Source: Desulfobacteraceae bacterium
GTDB lineage: Bacteria; Desulfobacterota; Desulfobacteria; Desulfobacterales; Desulfosalsimonadaceae
DNA: 16,126 bases
Direction of reading: 5' to 3'
Assembly: GCA_024636355.1 (NCBI GenBank)
Contig: JAGXHH010000073.1
Span: forward strand, 1 to 16,126
The translations under genes were made by a program, and so were the position numbers. The first letter of the stretch is position 1; each line of letters opens with the position of its first letter. The notes beneath the pieces were generated by a model. That model was not told the DNA's origin. It made no database searches and worked only from the letters and a program-made list of their open reading frames with translations. This document shows, one piece after another, positions 6,081 through 13,003 of the stretch.

Positions 6081-7127
6081 TCAAAACCACGACCTGTGGC
6101 TCCAGATATCGGACTGCAGATCCTGCAAGGCGGTTTCGAGTTTTAAATAACAGGATGCATTCAGAATTGCCATTCCCGCCTGGTAGCCGAAGGCTTCGAC
6201 CATCAGGAGTTCGTCCTTGTAAAAATCCCGCGGCTTGCCGAAGTAGAGGCGCAGTACACCGATAATATTCGATTGGGCACGGATCGGCACAGTCAGGATC
6301 GAGACGACGCCTTCGGCCGTTTTTTCGGACCGGTACCGGACGCCTTCATCGGTGGTCACATCCCGGATGATCAGGCTTTCGCCGGCGAGCGCTTCCGGTA
6401 TGCCGGCATCGTCTTTGATGAAATCCTTTTGGATATAAGACGGACTCAATCCACAGGTCGAGATCAGTTTGAGGGAATTGTCCTGCGTGTCGATCAGGCG
6501 GACCGAAGCCGCTTTTGCCTTTAAGGCCCGGGTGAGGCCCTCGGTCAAAATATGCATGATCTTAGGGACTTCCAATGAGGAACTGATGCTTTCGGACAGA
6601 TCGTAATAAATGCGGGCGTTGTTCCGCAACAACTCGATCAGGCGTGCCCGGTCGATGGCGATGCCGCCCTGTTCGGCCAGGGCGGTCAGGAAGGCGATGT
6701 CGATGTCCGTAAAATCCCGCGGCTCTTGTGTAAACAGCGCCAGGATGCCGATCGGTTTGTTGCCGACAAGAACTGGGACAGCAAGCATCGAAGCGACGCT
6801 TTGGGGGGTGGATCCTTCCGGATTTTCGAGGCGGGGATCCGCCTCGAGGTCCCGGATGTGCAGGTATCCCGTTTTAAGGATTTGCGGTAATTGCTGACGG
6901 ATGTAATCGGATTGAGCGAACAGGAAACTGTCCGATATCCCCTGACGGGCCGCCGGCACATACGTGTCATTTTCTTCATCCGCGAGAAAAAGGCAGGCAG
7001 CACGCGCTTTCATGGTATCCATGGCGCTTTCGACGATCCGGTTGAGCAGCTGGTCTTTTTTTTCGGCAGCTGCAAACGCCCGACTGATGTCGCAAAGGGA
7101 TTGGAGGTAAGCCGTTTCGCCTGTCAT
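6081..7127 (-). CDS. Tandem GAF-domain protein encoded downstream of phaC
   Basis: A 348-residue cytoplasmic protein with two GAF domains, at about 26-161 (LAVPVLVGNKPIGILALF...RDFTDIDIAFLTALAEQGGIAI) and about 187-325 (LTVPIRAQSNIIGVLRLYF...DELLMVEAFGYQAGMAI). No kinase, GGDEF, HD-GYP or helix-turn-helix output domain follows; the protein ends 23 residues after the second GAF. GAF domains bind small ligands such as cyclic nucleotides, haem or 2-oxo acids, but no chromophore or cNMP motif was recognised. The ATG at 7127 is chosen because AGGA lies 9 bases upstream and GAF homology begins soon after; the frame upstream reads into the phaC end. It starts 41 bp after phaC and is probably co-transcribed with it, suggesting a signal-responsive partner of the PHA machinery. 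That role is inferred from position only. Confidence 0.85.
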   Translation of the reverse strand: MTGETAYLQSLCDISRAFAAAEKKDQLLNRIVESAMDTMKARAACLFLADEENDTYVPAARQGISDSFLFAQSDYIRQQLPQILKTGYLHIRDLEADPRLENPEGSTPQSVASMLAVPVLVGNKPIGILALFTQEPRDFTDIDIAFLTALAEQGGIAIDRARLIELLRNNARIYYDLSESISSSLEVPKIMHILTEGLTRALKAKAASVRLIDTQDNSLKLISTCGLSPSYIQKDFIKDDAGIPEALAGESLIIRDVTTDEGVRYRSEKTAEGVVSILTVPIRAQSNIIGVLRLYFGKPRDFYKDELLMVEAFGYQAGMAILNASCYLKLETALQDLQSDIWSHRSWF

Positions 7128-7168
7128 TTTGCCTGTTCCTTTTCCACTTAAGTGATCCCAGTTCGGCT

Positions 7169-8254
7169 CTATTCCCGCTGATATAGCCAGCTGACGATTC
7201 CGGGGACGAATTCCTTCTGTGTCTTGGAACTGACATAAATGCCGATATGGCCGGTTTCGAGACACAAATCCTGTGCGTCGCTGGTGCCGACATGGTGAAT
7301 CAGCGTATTGCACGCCCCGGGCGGCACCAGGTGATCGAACTTGGCATAAATATTGAGCAGGGGCATCCGGATATTGGTTAAATTAACCGGTTTTCCACCC
7401 ACAACCATTTTATTCTGCAGCAGCAGGTCTTTTTGATAACAGTCCCGTATGAACTGCCGGAACGTTTCGCCTGGCACATCAGGGCTGTCAAAAATCCAGC
7501 GCTCCATTCGTAAGAAATTTTCAACGAACTCCTTGCTGTCAAAGTTTTCCATGAACCCCAAATATTTGTCGAACATGAGACGGGCGGGGTTTAACAGCAG
7601 GAAGGCATAATTCATCAGGTAGGCCGGCACATTGCCGTAGGTGTCGACAATTATGTCCGGGTCGACATGCTTCAGCCAGATGTGCAGCAAGCCTTCTTCG
7701 GTATCGAAATTGCTCGGCGTCACCGTGGTGATCAGGTTTTTGATTTTTTCCGGGTGCTGGGCCGCGTATATCAGGCCGAAGGTCCCGCCCATGCAGACGC
7801 CCATGAAGTTGATCTGCTCCACCCCGTGCCATTCGCGGATCAGGTCGACCACCGTGTTGATATAGCCGTTTACATGATCGTCTATGGTCAGGTACCTGTC
7901 CTTCCGGGTGGGGGACCCCCAGTCGAGCAGATAGAGTTCAACCCCGCTGTTTAAAAAGCTTTTGACCACGCTCCGATTGGGCTGCAGGTCAAGCATGGTT
8001 TCCCGGTTTATCAAGGCATAGACGATCAGCAGCGGGGTATTGACTCCCTGGTCGACAGCCGTTTTCGGTGGAAGGTAGTGCTTCAGTTTGATCCGGTCTT
8101 CCGTGTAGACCACCTCATAGGGGGTGGTCGAAATTGCGGTATCCAACTCCTCGAGCATAACCTGAGGGCCTTTTTGGCTCACTTCCAGAGCCCGTTGTGA
8201 ATCTTCTGACAGTTTTCTAAGAAACTGGTCGATGGGGATTGCAGCGGTTTCCAT
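7169..8254 (-). CDS. phaC: Class III polyhydroxyalkanoate synthase, catalytic subunit PhaC
   Basis: A 361-residue alpha/beta-hydrolase-fold polymerase that joins (R)-3-hydroxyacyl-CoA units into PHA with release of CoA, at the granule surface and in complex with PhaE. The lipase-like box G-V-C-M-G-G carries the nucleophile Cys154; Asp307 (AKFDHLVPP) and His336 (GHIG) complete the triad. These sit exactly five residues beyond Cys149/Asp302/His331 of the Allochromatium vinosum class III enzyme. The length (about 355-365) also fits class III rather than class I/II (about 560-590). The start at 8254 has GGGAG about 8 bases upstream. It follows phaE by 26 bp and precedes the GAF gene by 41 bp. Class III enzymes mainly use short-chain substrates such as 3-hydroxybutyryl-CoA. 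Confidence 0.97.
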   Translation of the reverse strand: METAAIPIDQFLRKLSEDSQRALEVSQKGPQVMLEELDTAISTTPYEVVYTEDRIKLKHYLPPKTAVDQGVNTPLLIVYALINRETMLDLQPNRSVVKSFLNSGVELYLLDWGSPTRKDRYLTIDDHVNGYINTVVDLIREWHGVEQINFMGVCMGGTFGLIYAAQHPEKIKNLITTVTPSNFDTEEGLLHIWLKHVDPDIIVDTYGNVPAYLMNYAFLLLNPARLMFDKYLGFMENFDSKEFVENFLRMERWIFDSPDVPGETFRQFIRDCYQKDLLLQNKMVVGGKPVNLTNIRMPLLNIYAKFDHLVPPGACNTLIHHVGTSDAQDLCLETGHIGIYVSSKTQKEFVPGIVSWLYQRE

Positions 8255-8280
8255 AGGACTCTCCCGACCGGACAGCGTTA

Positions 8281-9234
8281 TCAGGCGGTGTGGGCCGTCG
8301 ATGACGCTTGAGCCGTATATTCGTATAGCTGACTTTCCATGGTCCGAACCTGTTGCTTCAAATTGTGAAGCTCCCGGTATACCTCGTCGAGGTCCCGGCC
8401 GGTGGGTATGGAAAACTGGCTGGACACTTCTTCGATGACCGCCTTGCGCGCGTTGTGGTACTCAAATGTGTTCGTTAGCGCCTTTTGAAGCAATCGGAGA
8501 AACTCTTCGGACCTGAAAAGCGCCATGTAACGGCCTTCAACAAATTTGAGCCACTGTCGGTAAATGGTTTTCGGGTCATGGGGAAACTGTCCCGCATCGA
8601 TCCATTCGCTTGTTTTTCCCTGCATCCAGGTGGCCCCTTGCCTTACGGGACGGTACAGGAGATCAAAAAATTCCATCAACGCCAGCTGTTTGGCATTGAA
8701 CCGATCGATCATGCGGTTGAAATTTTCCTGGCTGAACTTGTTGAGCCCGATCTGTGGGATGGTTAGATACTTCCGTATTTCTTTTTCATAAAAATCGGAC
8801 CATTGGCTTAAGGCTTCCTCGTCCGGGCGGAGCCACTCCTTAATGCGGTCCTGATCGACGAACTGTCCAATCTGTTTGGCCCAAGCCTGCTGCATGCTGG
8901 TAAATAGCTGCCAGCTCGAGGTGGCCAGTTGACTGAAAACCGGCGGAACCGACTGGGCGCCGGACATTCCGGGCATCCCGGACATCATGGAAGCCGGGTC
9001 CGGTTGGGCTATGGACTGAAAAAATGACTGCCAGTTTTTAAATGCCGCATCCGATTGCAACGGATCCGCATCGTCGGTTTTCGAACTGTCGGTTCCGGGT
9101 GTCTTTTCGTCTGCGGCAGGTGCTTCCGGAACGGGCCACGTGTGAAGCAGATCCTTCCATGTCCGGGCGGCCTGATCCATCCACTGCGCCATTGCGGTCG
9201 CCATTTCCGGGGAATGCTTGTCCTCGGTGGTCAT
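8281..9234 (-). CDS. phaE: Class III PHA synthase subunit PhaE
   Basis: A 317-residue non-catalytic partner of PhaC, required for class III activity. It is mostly helical, with repeated aromatic/hydrophobic positions (FKNWQSFFQSI at about 65-75, SQWSDFYEKEIRKYL at about 142-156). A Pro/Ala/Ser-rich linker lies near residues 34-62 and a Met/Gly-rich stretch near 82-92. The conserved C-terminal block IPTGRDLDEVYRELHNLKQQ, followed by a short coiled coil, is diagnostic of the PhaE family. The start at 9234 has GAGGT about 9 bases upstream. Immediate linkage to phaC (26 bp) and upstream phasins (66 bp) supports one operon. Length is slightly below typical PhaE (about 350). Confidence 0.93.
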   Translation of the reverse strand: MTTEDKHSPEMATAMAQWMDQAARTWKDLLHTWPVPEAPAADEKTPGTDSSKTDDADPLQSDAAFKNWQSFFQSIAQPDPASMMSGMPGMSGAQSVPPVFSQLATSSWQLFTSMQQAWAKQIGQFVDQDRIKEWLRPDEEALSQWSDFYEKEIRKYLTIPQIGLNKFSQENFNRMIDRFNAKQLALMEFFDLLYRPVRQGATWMQGKTSEWIDAGQFPHDPKTIYRQWLKFVEGRYMALFRSEEFLRLLQKALTNTFEYHNARKAVIEEVSSQFSIPTGRDLDEVYRELHNLKQQVRTMESQLYEYTAQASSTAHTA

Positions 9235-9300
9235 AAATAAACCTCAATACTGTTTGGAGTGTATATATAACCGCCAGTTTCGTCTTTTCGAGCCGGTTAT

Positions 9301-9570
9301 TCAGGAACCACCCTGTTTTTCCATGGTTTGTTCAACCCGTTGATAGGATTCGTTCATCATCGACCTTAAGTCCTCGCACCCCTTTTTATAGGAATCGAGC
9401 CACTGCCGGATCGTTTTTTTACTCTCTTCGGGCATCCAGGCCGCCTGTTCAAGAAAGGCGCCGATCATTCGTGCATTTTGTTCGCGGGCCATTTCCAGGG
9501 CATTGAATGTGTTGTCAAAGGCGCTTTTATTAAATTGTATCATCTGCTTGAGAACGCTTGCCTGATCCAT
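9301..9570 (-). CDS. Small phasin-like protein (second phasin of the operon)
   Basis: An 89-residue amphipathic helical protein with a strong ribosome-binding site (AGGAGG, 4-5 bases before ATG 9570). It has no signal peptide. The block WMPEESKKTIRQWLDSYKKG matches WMDENAKKNLDAWLNSYKQS in the product of 9748-10005, so the two are paralogues in tandem. Phasins coat PHA granules and control their number and size. The position between a phasin-like gene and phaE supports that role. It is shorter than classical PhaP (about 110-190), and assignment rests on composition, paralogy and context. Confidence 0.8.
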   Translation of the reverse strand: MDQASVLKQMIQFNKSAFDNTFNALEMAREQNARMIGAFLEQAAWMPEESKKTIRQWLDSYKKGCEDLRSMMNESYQRVEQTMEKQGGS

Positions 9571-9692
9571 GGATCCTCCTTATTAATTGTGTGCTTTATC
9601 CCGTTCTGGCCGGCCGCTGTCCTTAGTTTTTAAGAAGGACAATCTCTCACGCCGCCACCATCTGTTTTTCGCTTTAAGTAAACGTAATAAAT

Positions 9693-9720
9693 CTCTGCCG
9701 CAGTCGCAACTGCGGCAGAG
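9693..9720 (-). terminator. Perfect intercistronic hairpin between the two phasin genes
   Basis: CTCTGCCGCAGT pairs perfectly with ACTGCGGCAGAG over a 4-base loop (CGCA). Read on the minus strand it lies 27 bp after the upstream phasin stop, and the following bases are T-rich but broken (ATTTATTACGTTTACTT). It may be a partial terminator or an mRNA-stabilising hairpin that gives the first phasin more transcript than phaE-phaC. Confidence 0.6.
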
Positions 9721-9747
9721 CGGTGCTTTGTTCCTGCTGTTATGCGT

Positions 9748-10005
9748 TTACGGGGTATTGAGCATCTTTTCGATATTTACGTAATTTTCGTCCACTGCTT
9801 TTTTTACCGCATCCCGGCTCTGTTTATAGGAATTCAACCAGGCATCGAGGTTTTTTTTGGCGTTTTCATCCATCCAGGGCAATTGGTCCATAAGCCTTCG
9901 AAAGACTTGCTCGTTTTGATCCTGGAGTCGTGTTCCTGCCGTAAATGCGGCATCGAACCACGTTTTCCCCGTTTCAATCGACTGATTCATAAAATTGGTG
10001 TTCAT
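9748..10005 (-). CDS. Small phasin-like protein (first phasin of the operon)
   Basis: An 85-residue helical protein. The ATG at 10005 is chosen over upstream in-frame starts because AGGAAG sits seven bases before it, and the extension upstream would cross the promoter. The sequence is amphipathic and charged (MDQLPWMDENAKKNLDAWLN), with no cysteine and no signal peptide. It is paralogous to the product of 9301-9570, sharing the W-M-x-E/D-x(2)-K-K-x(4)-W-L-x-S-Y-K pattern. As the promoter-proximal gene after a consensus-like promoter and before a hairpin, it would be the most highly expressed of the operon, as expected for the major granule coat protein. A phasin is the best reading, though the family is too short and divergent for a firm call. 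Confidence 0.8.
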   Translation of the reverse strand: MNTNFMNQSIETGKTWFDAAFTAGTRLQDQNEQVFRRLMDQLPWMDENAKKNLDAWLNSYKQSRDAVKKAVDENYVNIEKMLNTP

Positions 10006-10090
10006 TGCTGTGCTTCCTGGTTTGCAATTGCTTCGGTGCGGCCTCAAAACCGATAAAAGATTGGGGCCGTCCGATGTTGATAAATTGTCA

Positions 10091-10166
10091 CTGCACATCC
10101 CGCAGTTAAGGACAAACATAGTAGTGGAATGATCGGTGTCAAGAAATTTTTTTTGCAATGCACAAA
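10091..10166 (-). promoter_or_regulatory. Phasin-phaE-phaC operon promoter with candidate PhaR sites
   Basis: On the minus strand TTGACA (10142-10137) and TATGTT (10120-10115) are separated by 16 bp, a near-consensus sigma-70 promoter about 100 bp before the phasin start. TTGCAATGCACAAA lies just upstream of the -35 at 10153-10166. The dyad CTGC-N7-GCAG lies downstream at 10091-10105. TGC-rich and CTGC/GCAG sequences are the type bound by PhaR in Paracoccus. Confidence 0.65.
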
Positions 10167-10199
10167 GACGGACCTTTTTGAAATGAAATGTTTTTCCCA

Positions 10200-10244
10200 T
10201 GGACAATATGGCCGAAGATCGCTTATATTATTGCGATGCACAAA
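10200..10244 (+). promoter_or_regulatory. phaR promoter overlapped by a candidate PhaR operator
   Basis: TGGACA (10200-10205) and TATATT (10224-10229), spaced 18 bp, form a plausible promoter. The box TTGCGATGCACAAA (10231-10244) covers the predicted transcription start. It differs by one base from the 14-mer at 10153-10166. A repressor bound there would autoregulate phaR, as is known for PhaR in other bacteria. Confidence 0.55.
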
Positions 10245-10277
10245 AAAATGAAAATTTTTTGCACGGAAGGGGCCTGA

Positions 10278-10739
10278 ATGGAAAAACCGCTTTGCCTGAA
10301 ACGATATTCCAATCGGAGACTTTACAACACTCGGGACAGCAGTCATGTGACCCTGGCAGAGGTTTCGGAGATGATCCGGGAAGGCGACCGGATTGAAGTG
10401 GTCGATGCCAAAACAGGGGAAGACGTGACGGCCTACACGCTGACCCAGATTCTGGTCGAAGAGGCCCGTTCCAACCATTTTCTTCTGCCTGTTCCGCTGC
10501 TGCACATGATGATTCGCTACGGGAACACCCTGCTGTCCGAGTTTTTTGAAAATTACCTTGAACAGGCCATCCGGAATTACGCGGCATACAAAACCGCAGT
10601 CGATGAACAGTTCGGCCGATGGATGGAAATGGGGATGTCCGGGACACCTCCCGGAACCCTTGCCGACCTGCTCGATCAGCTTCAGGATTTTGCCCCCACC
10701 GGGTCCAAGGGAGGGAAATCCCAGGGTGATAAAAAGTAA
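10278..10739 (+). CDS. phaR: Polyhydroxyalkanoate synthesis regulator PhaR
   Basis: A 153-residue cytoplasmic repressor that binds both DNA and nascent PHA granules, releasing phasin and its own promoter when polymer accumulates. The N-terminal DNA-binding domain carries the signature KRYSNRRLYNT at about 8-18, then SSHVTLAEVSEMIREGDRIEVVDAKTGEDVT. The PHA-accumulation domain follows (LTQILVEE...LPVPLLHMMIRYGN at about 56-82). The tail, about 105-153, is Gly/Pro-rich and less conserved. GGAAGGGG at 10265-10272 precedes the ATG by five bases. It is transcribed divergently from the phasin operon across a 272-bp region holding the candidate operators, and converges on the depolymerase gene at a shared terminator. 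Confidence 0.96.
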   Translation: MEKPLCLKRYSNRRLYNTRDSSHVTLAEVSEMIREGDRIEVVDAKTGEDVTAYTLTQILVEEARSNHFLLPVPLLHMMIRYGNTLLSEFFENYLEQAIRNYAAYKTAVDEQFGRWMEMGMSGTPPGTLADLLDQLQDFAPTGSKGGKSQGDKK

Positions 10740-10803
10740 GGATTGAGCCGTGTTCCAACGCGCACCGGGTTCGTGCCGATAAAATCTGTCGGTGCAGCCA
10801 GCA

Positions 10804-10869
10804 GGGCGGACACGCAGGTCCGCCCCTACGGGTGGACGTCATTGTAGGGGCGGACCTGCGTGTCCGCCC
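10804..10869. repeat. GTAG-type REP-like inverted doublet, core GGACACGCAGGTCC
   Basis: Exact 26-base reverse-complement units at 10804-10829 and 10844-10869 have their CTAC/GTAG ends facing inwards over 14 bases. The left unit is identical to the solo element at 1166-1191, more than 9 kb away. It lies between the phaR stop and the shared terminator. Confidence 0.88.
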
Positions 10870-10915
10870 GCCCGCATGTTCCGCCCACCTCCTGACCACC
10901 TTCCTTCGCACAAAC

Positions 10916-10952
10916 AAAAAAAGCCTCCCTGCTCTTCTGCAGGGAGGCTTTT
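10916..10952. terminator. Bidirectional terminator between phaR and the depolymerase gene
   Basis: GCCTCCCTGC (10923-10932) pairs perfectly with GCAGGGAGGC (10939-10948) around TCTTCT. It is flanked by an A-run on the left and TTTT on the right, so it can stop transcription from both convergent genes. Confidence 0.9.
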
Positions 10953-10975
10953 CCGTTTAATTCAGATTGCTGGAA

Positions 10976-12415
10976 TCAGGCCACTGAAGCCGGTGCGTGA
11001 TCCTGGGAAAAACGGTAATCGCTGTGCGATTTCATAAAATCGATGATTTTCCCGTAAAACTGGTTCAATACCCGGTGCGAGCGGAAGAGGCCCATGTGTC
11101 CGGCATCGGCTAGAATCGTCATTTTCTCGGATTCCGGCAGATTCTCAATAAGCGCCACGTGCCCGATCGCCTGCTGCGGCGGGGCGATGGCGTCGTTGGT
11201 GCCGCCAAGCGCCCAGATCGGTACACTGTCCGGGTAGTTCCGGATGCTCACTTTCCGGCCGTGAAGCTTCAGGGTGCCGTGGATCAACCCGTTCCGGACA
11301 AACACTTCTTTAAACGTATCCCGGATATAACCGGCCGGGAAGTGCAGGGCATGGTTGTACCATTCATAGAACTGCTTCTGACGCCCGGCCGATTCGGTCC
11401 GGCCTTCCTTGAAATCGGCAAGCAGGCGGGTCAGGTTCCGGGTGTGCTGGTCGATGCCCAGGATATAAAACCCCAGCACCTGCAGCCGGCCGTCATAGAT
11501 TTCGCGGCCCTCGCCGATTTCGCCCGCGCCCACCCTGGCCGGAAACGCCTGCATCAGCTTGTCAATATAGCTTTCTCCCATCATTCTTGAGAAATCGGTG
11601 AGAAAACCCTTTTCGCCTTCCGTGTGCATGGGTGATCCGGCCGAGCCGAAGGTGCAGGCCAGTTCGGGATACAGGATCACCGTGGAGATCAGCAGCGGGC
11701 CGGGCTGGCATACCGCAACCAGGTGGGGGGGCGCTCCGGTAAGGTCCTTCACGTGTGTCAGCATCTGCTTATACTGGCTGACATGCCCTTCGAAGTTTTC
11801 GTAATGCCGTTTGCCATCCACATACATCGGAATGTCGGCGGCGCATTTCTGCTCGACGATGGCCATCCGGGTCATGCCCTGATCCCGCAAGTGGATGGCC
11901 GTGCGCTCGGCGATATTGGAATGGTGTCCGGCCCGCGGTGCGAAGACCACGGTATAATTGTCAATCACGTGATCCGTATCGGCGGAAATGTCGATGAGCC
12001 GCATGCCGGGCAGGTCGAGCAGGACGTCTTTTTCGTCAAAAGCGACATTCCAGGTCTGGGTGGGCGGGGTTTCCGTGAACAGGCGGGTGAAATCAAGCTC
12101 TCCCTGGCGCTCCTGTTCATACTGATTGATGCCCGAAGTGATTTTTTCCTCGACGAATTTATCCAGGTTGACGGCGGTGTCGCTGCAGATTGAAAACAGT
12201 TCCTTTATCCAGCCGTTATCGGTCTCGTCGGTCTGCGGTATGAAACTGGCCGCCGTGTCGAAACCGGTCCGGATGGCATTGGCATGCAGATCAAAGCCAA
12301 GGGTGACCATGCGTGACATCATGTTCGCCATTGATATGCTGGCCTTCATCGGCCATTGTAATCCCTCCATTGCGGCGGTCGCCTGGGGGAATAACGTCAT
12401 TAGAGAAGCTGGCAT
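10976..12415 (-). CDS. phaZ: Intracellular polyhydroxyalkanoate depolymerase (PhaZ)
   Basis: A 479-residue enzyme of the intracellular PhaZa1-type depolymerase family that hydrolyses native PHA granules during carbon starvation. The nucleophile is Cys236 in LVAVCQPGP, as in PhaZa1-type enzymes that use cysteine in place of serine. Asp408 (GGTNDAI) and His440 (AGHMGLF) complete the triad. There is no signal peptide. The N-terminal 110 residues are extra compared with enzymes of about 410-420 residues and include Met-rich amphipathic helix (MKASISMANMMSRM at 23-36), possibly for granule binding. The ATG at 12415 is chosen because AGGAA lies five bases upstream. The long upstream frame extension has no homology-like character. 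It faces phaR across a terminator and is separated by 588 bp from the divergent dehydratase gene. Confidence 0.92.
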   Translation of the reverse strand: MPASLMTLFPQATAAMEGLQWPMKASISMANMMSRMVTLGFDLHANAIRTGFDTAASFIPQTDETDNGWIKELFSICSDTAVNLDKFVEEKITSGINQYEQERQGELDFTRLFTETPPTQTWNVAFDEKDVLLDLPGMRLIDISADTDHVIDNYTVVFAPRAGHHSNIAERTAIHLRDQGMTRMAIVEQKCAADIPMYVDGKRHYENFEGHVSQYKQMLTHVKDLTGAPPHLVAVCQPGPLLISTVILYPELACTFGSAGSPMHTEGEKGFLTDFSRMMGESYIDKLMQAFPARVGAGEIGEGREIYDGRLQVLGFYILGIDQHTRNLTRLLADFKEGRTESAGRQKQFYEWYNHALHFPAGYIRDTFKEVFVRNGLIHGTLKLHGRKVSIRNYPDSVPIWALGGTNDAIAPPQQAIGHVALIENLPESEKMTILADAGHMGLFRSHRVLNQFYGKIIDFMKSHSDYRFSQDHAPASVA

Positions 12416-12638
12416 ACTTGTTCCTTTTTCGGTTGAAACTTCAGGTTTGATGGTGTGATGTAAATACGGAGGATATTCGAAGGGGGGGATGCTCCGCCCC
12501 TTTGCAAAAAAGATGTGTGTGCTGCAAGTCCTCGAAGGCGAAGCGACTGCCGGCGACTTTCCATCCACTTTTTATCGCCGGAAAAAACCATATTTCATTT
12601 TTGCAAGCCAATCAAGTGTAATTACTCCTATCGGATTG

Positions 12639-12656
12639 TATGTATTCAAATACATA
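12639..12656. promoter_or_regulatory. Dyad TATGTATT-CA-AATACATA, candidate operator
   Basis: Perfect 8-bp arms are separated by two bases in the AT-rich part of the divergent region between phaZ and the dehydratase genes. The size and symmetry fit a site for a dimeric regulator. The regulator is not known. Confidence 0.45.
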
Positions 12657-12769
12657 ATTAAAACAAAATTATAGCTTGGTAAAAAAGAGATGGGCGCCGT
12701 TTATAGTCATCAGAGTTGTTTTTCTTTTAGTAAAAAAAACAGTCATACGGATTTAGGATAAAACGATGG

Positions 12770-12791
12770 CATCCCCCGCGTTACGGGGATG
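12770..12791. repeat. Hairpin CATCCCC / GGGGATG
   Basis: A 7-bp stem with an 8-base GC-containing loop. It resembles dispersed intergenic hairpins of the ATTCCCGC...GCGGGAAT class. It is upstream of the dehydratase genes and has no U-run, so a terminator role is unlikely. Confidence 0.5.
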
Positions 12792-13003
12792 TCGGTATTT
12801 CGTATTGGATTGATGTGAAAAGCAGATTTTGGAATTGTGCACGAGACCGTGTTTTAGTATGAACTTCAGTATTCCCCTTTTCCGGTTTACGGGGCGGGAC
12901 GCACATGCTTTACCGGCAGGCGAGTACCGGAAATGCACCGGGAGCTCAGAGCCGCTGGATTGCCCTGAAAGAAGACATAGAGGTTCGAAAGAGGCGTTTA
13001 AAT

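Larger units (their letters stand above)
12416..13003. other. 588-bp divergent intergenic region with palindromes
   Basis: No gene is supported. It holds a hairpin with GGGG/CCCC arms at 12482-12500, an AT-rich stretch at about 12590-12765 that must carry the promoters, an 18-bp dyad at 12639-12656 and a CATCCCC/GGGGATG hairpin at 12770-12791. An open frame from 12905 joins the downstream gene but is not needed for that protein. Confidence 0.6.

Noticed and set aside
12905..13003. N-terminal extension of the small dehydratase subunit
   Set aside because: The frame is open from 12905, but there is no ribosome-binding site and the extension lacks family features. The start at 13004 aligns with the usual N-terminus.
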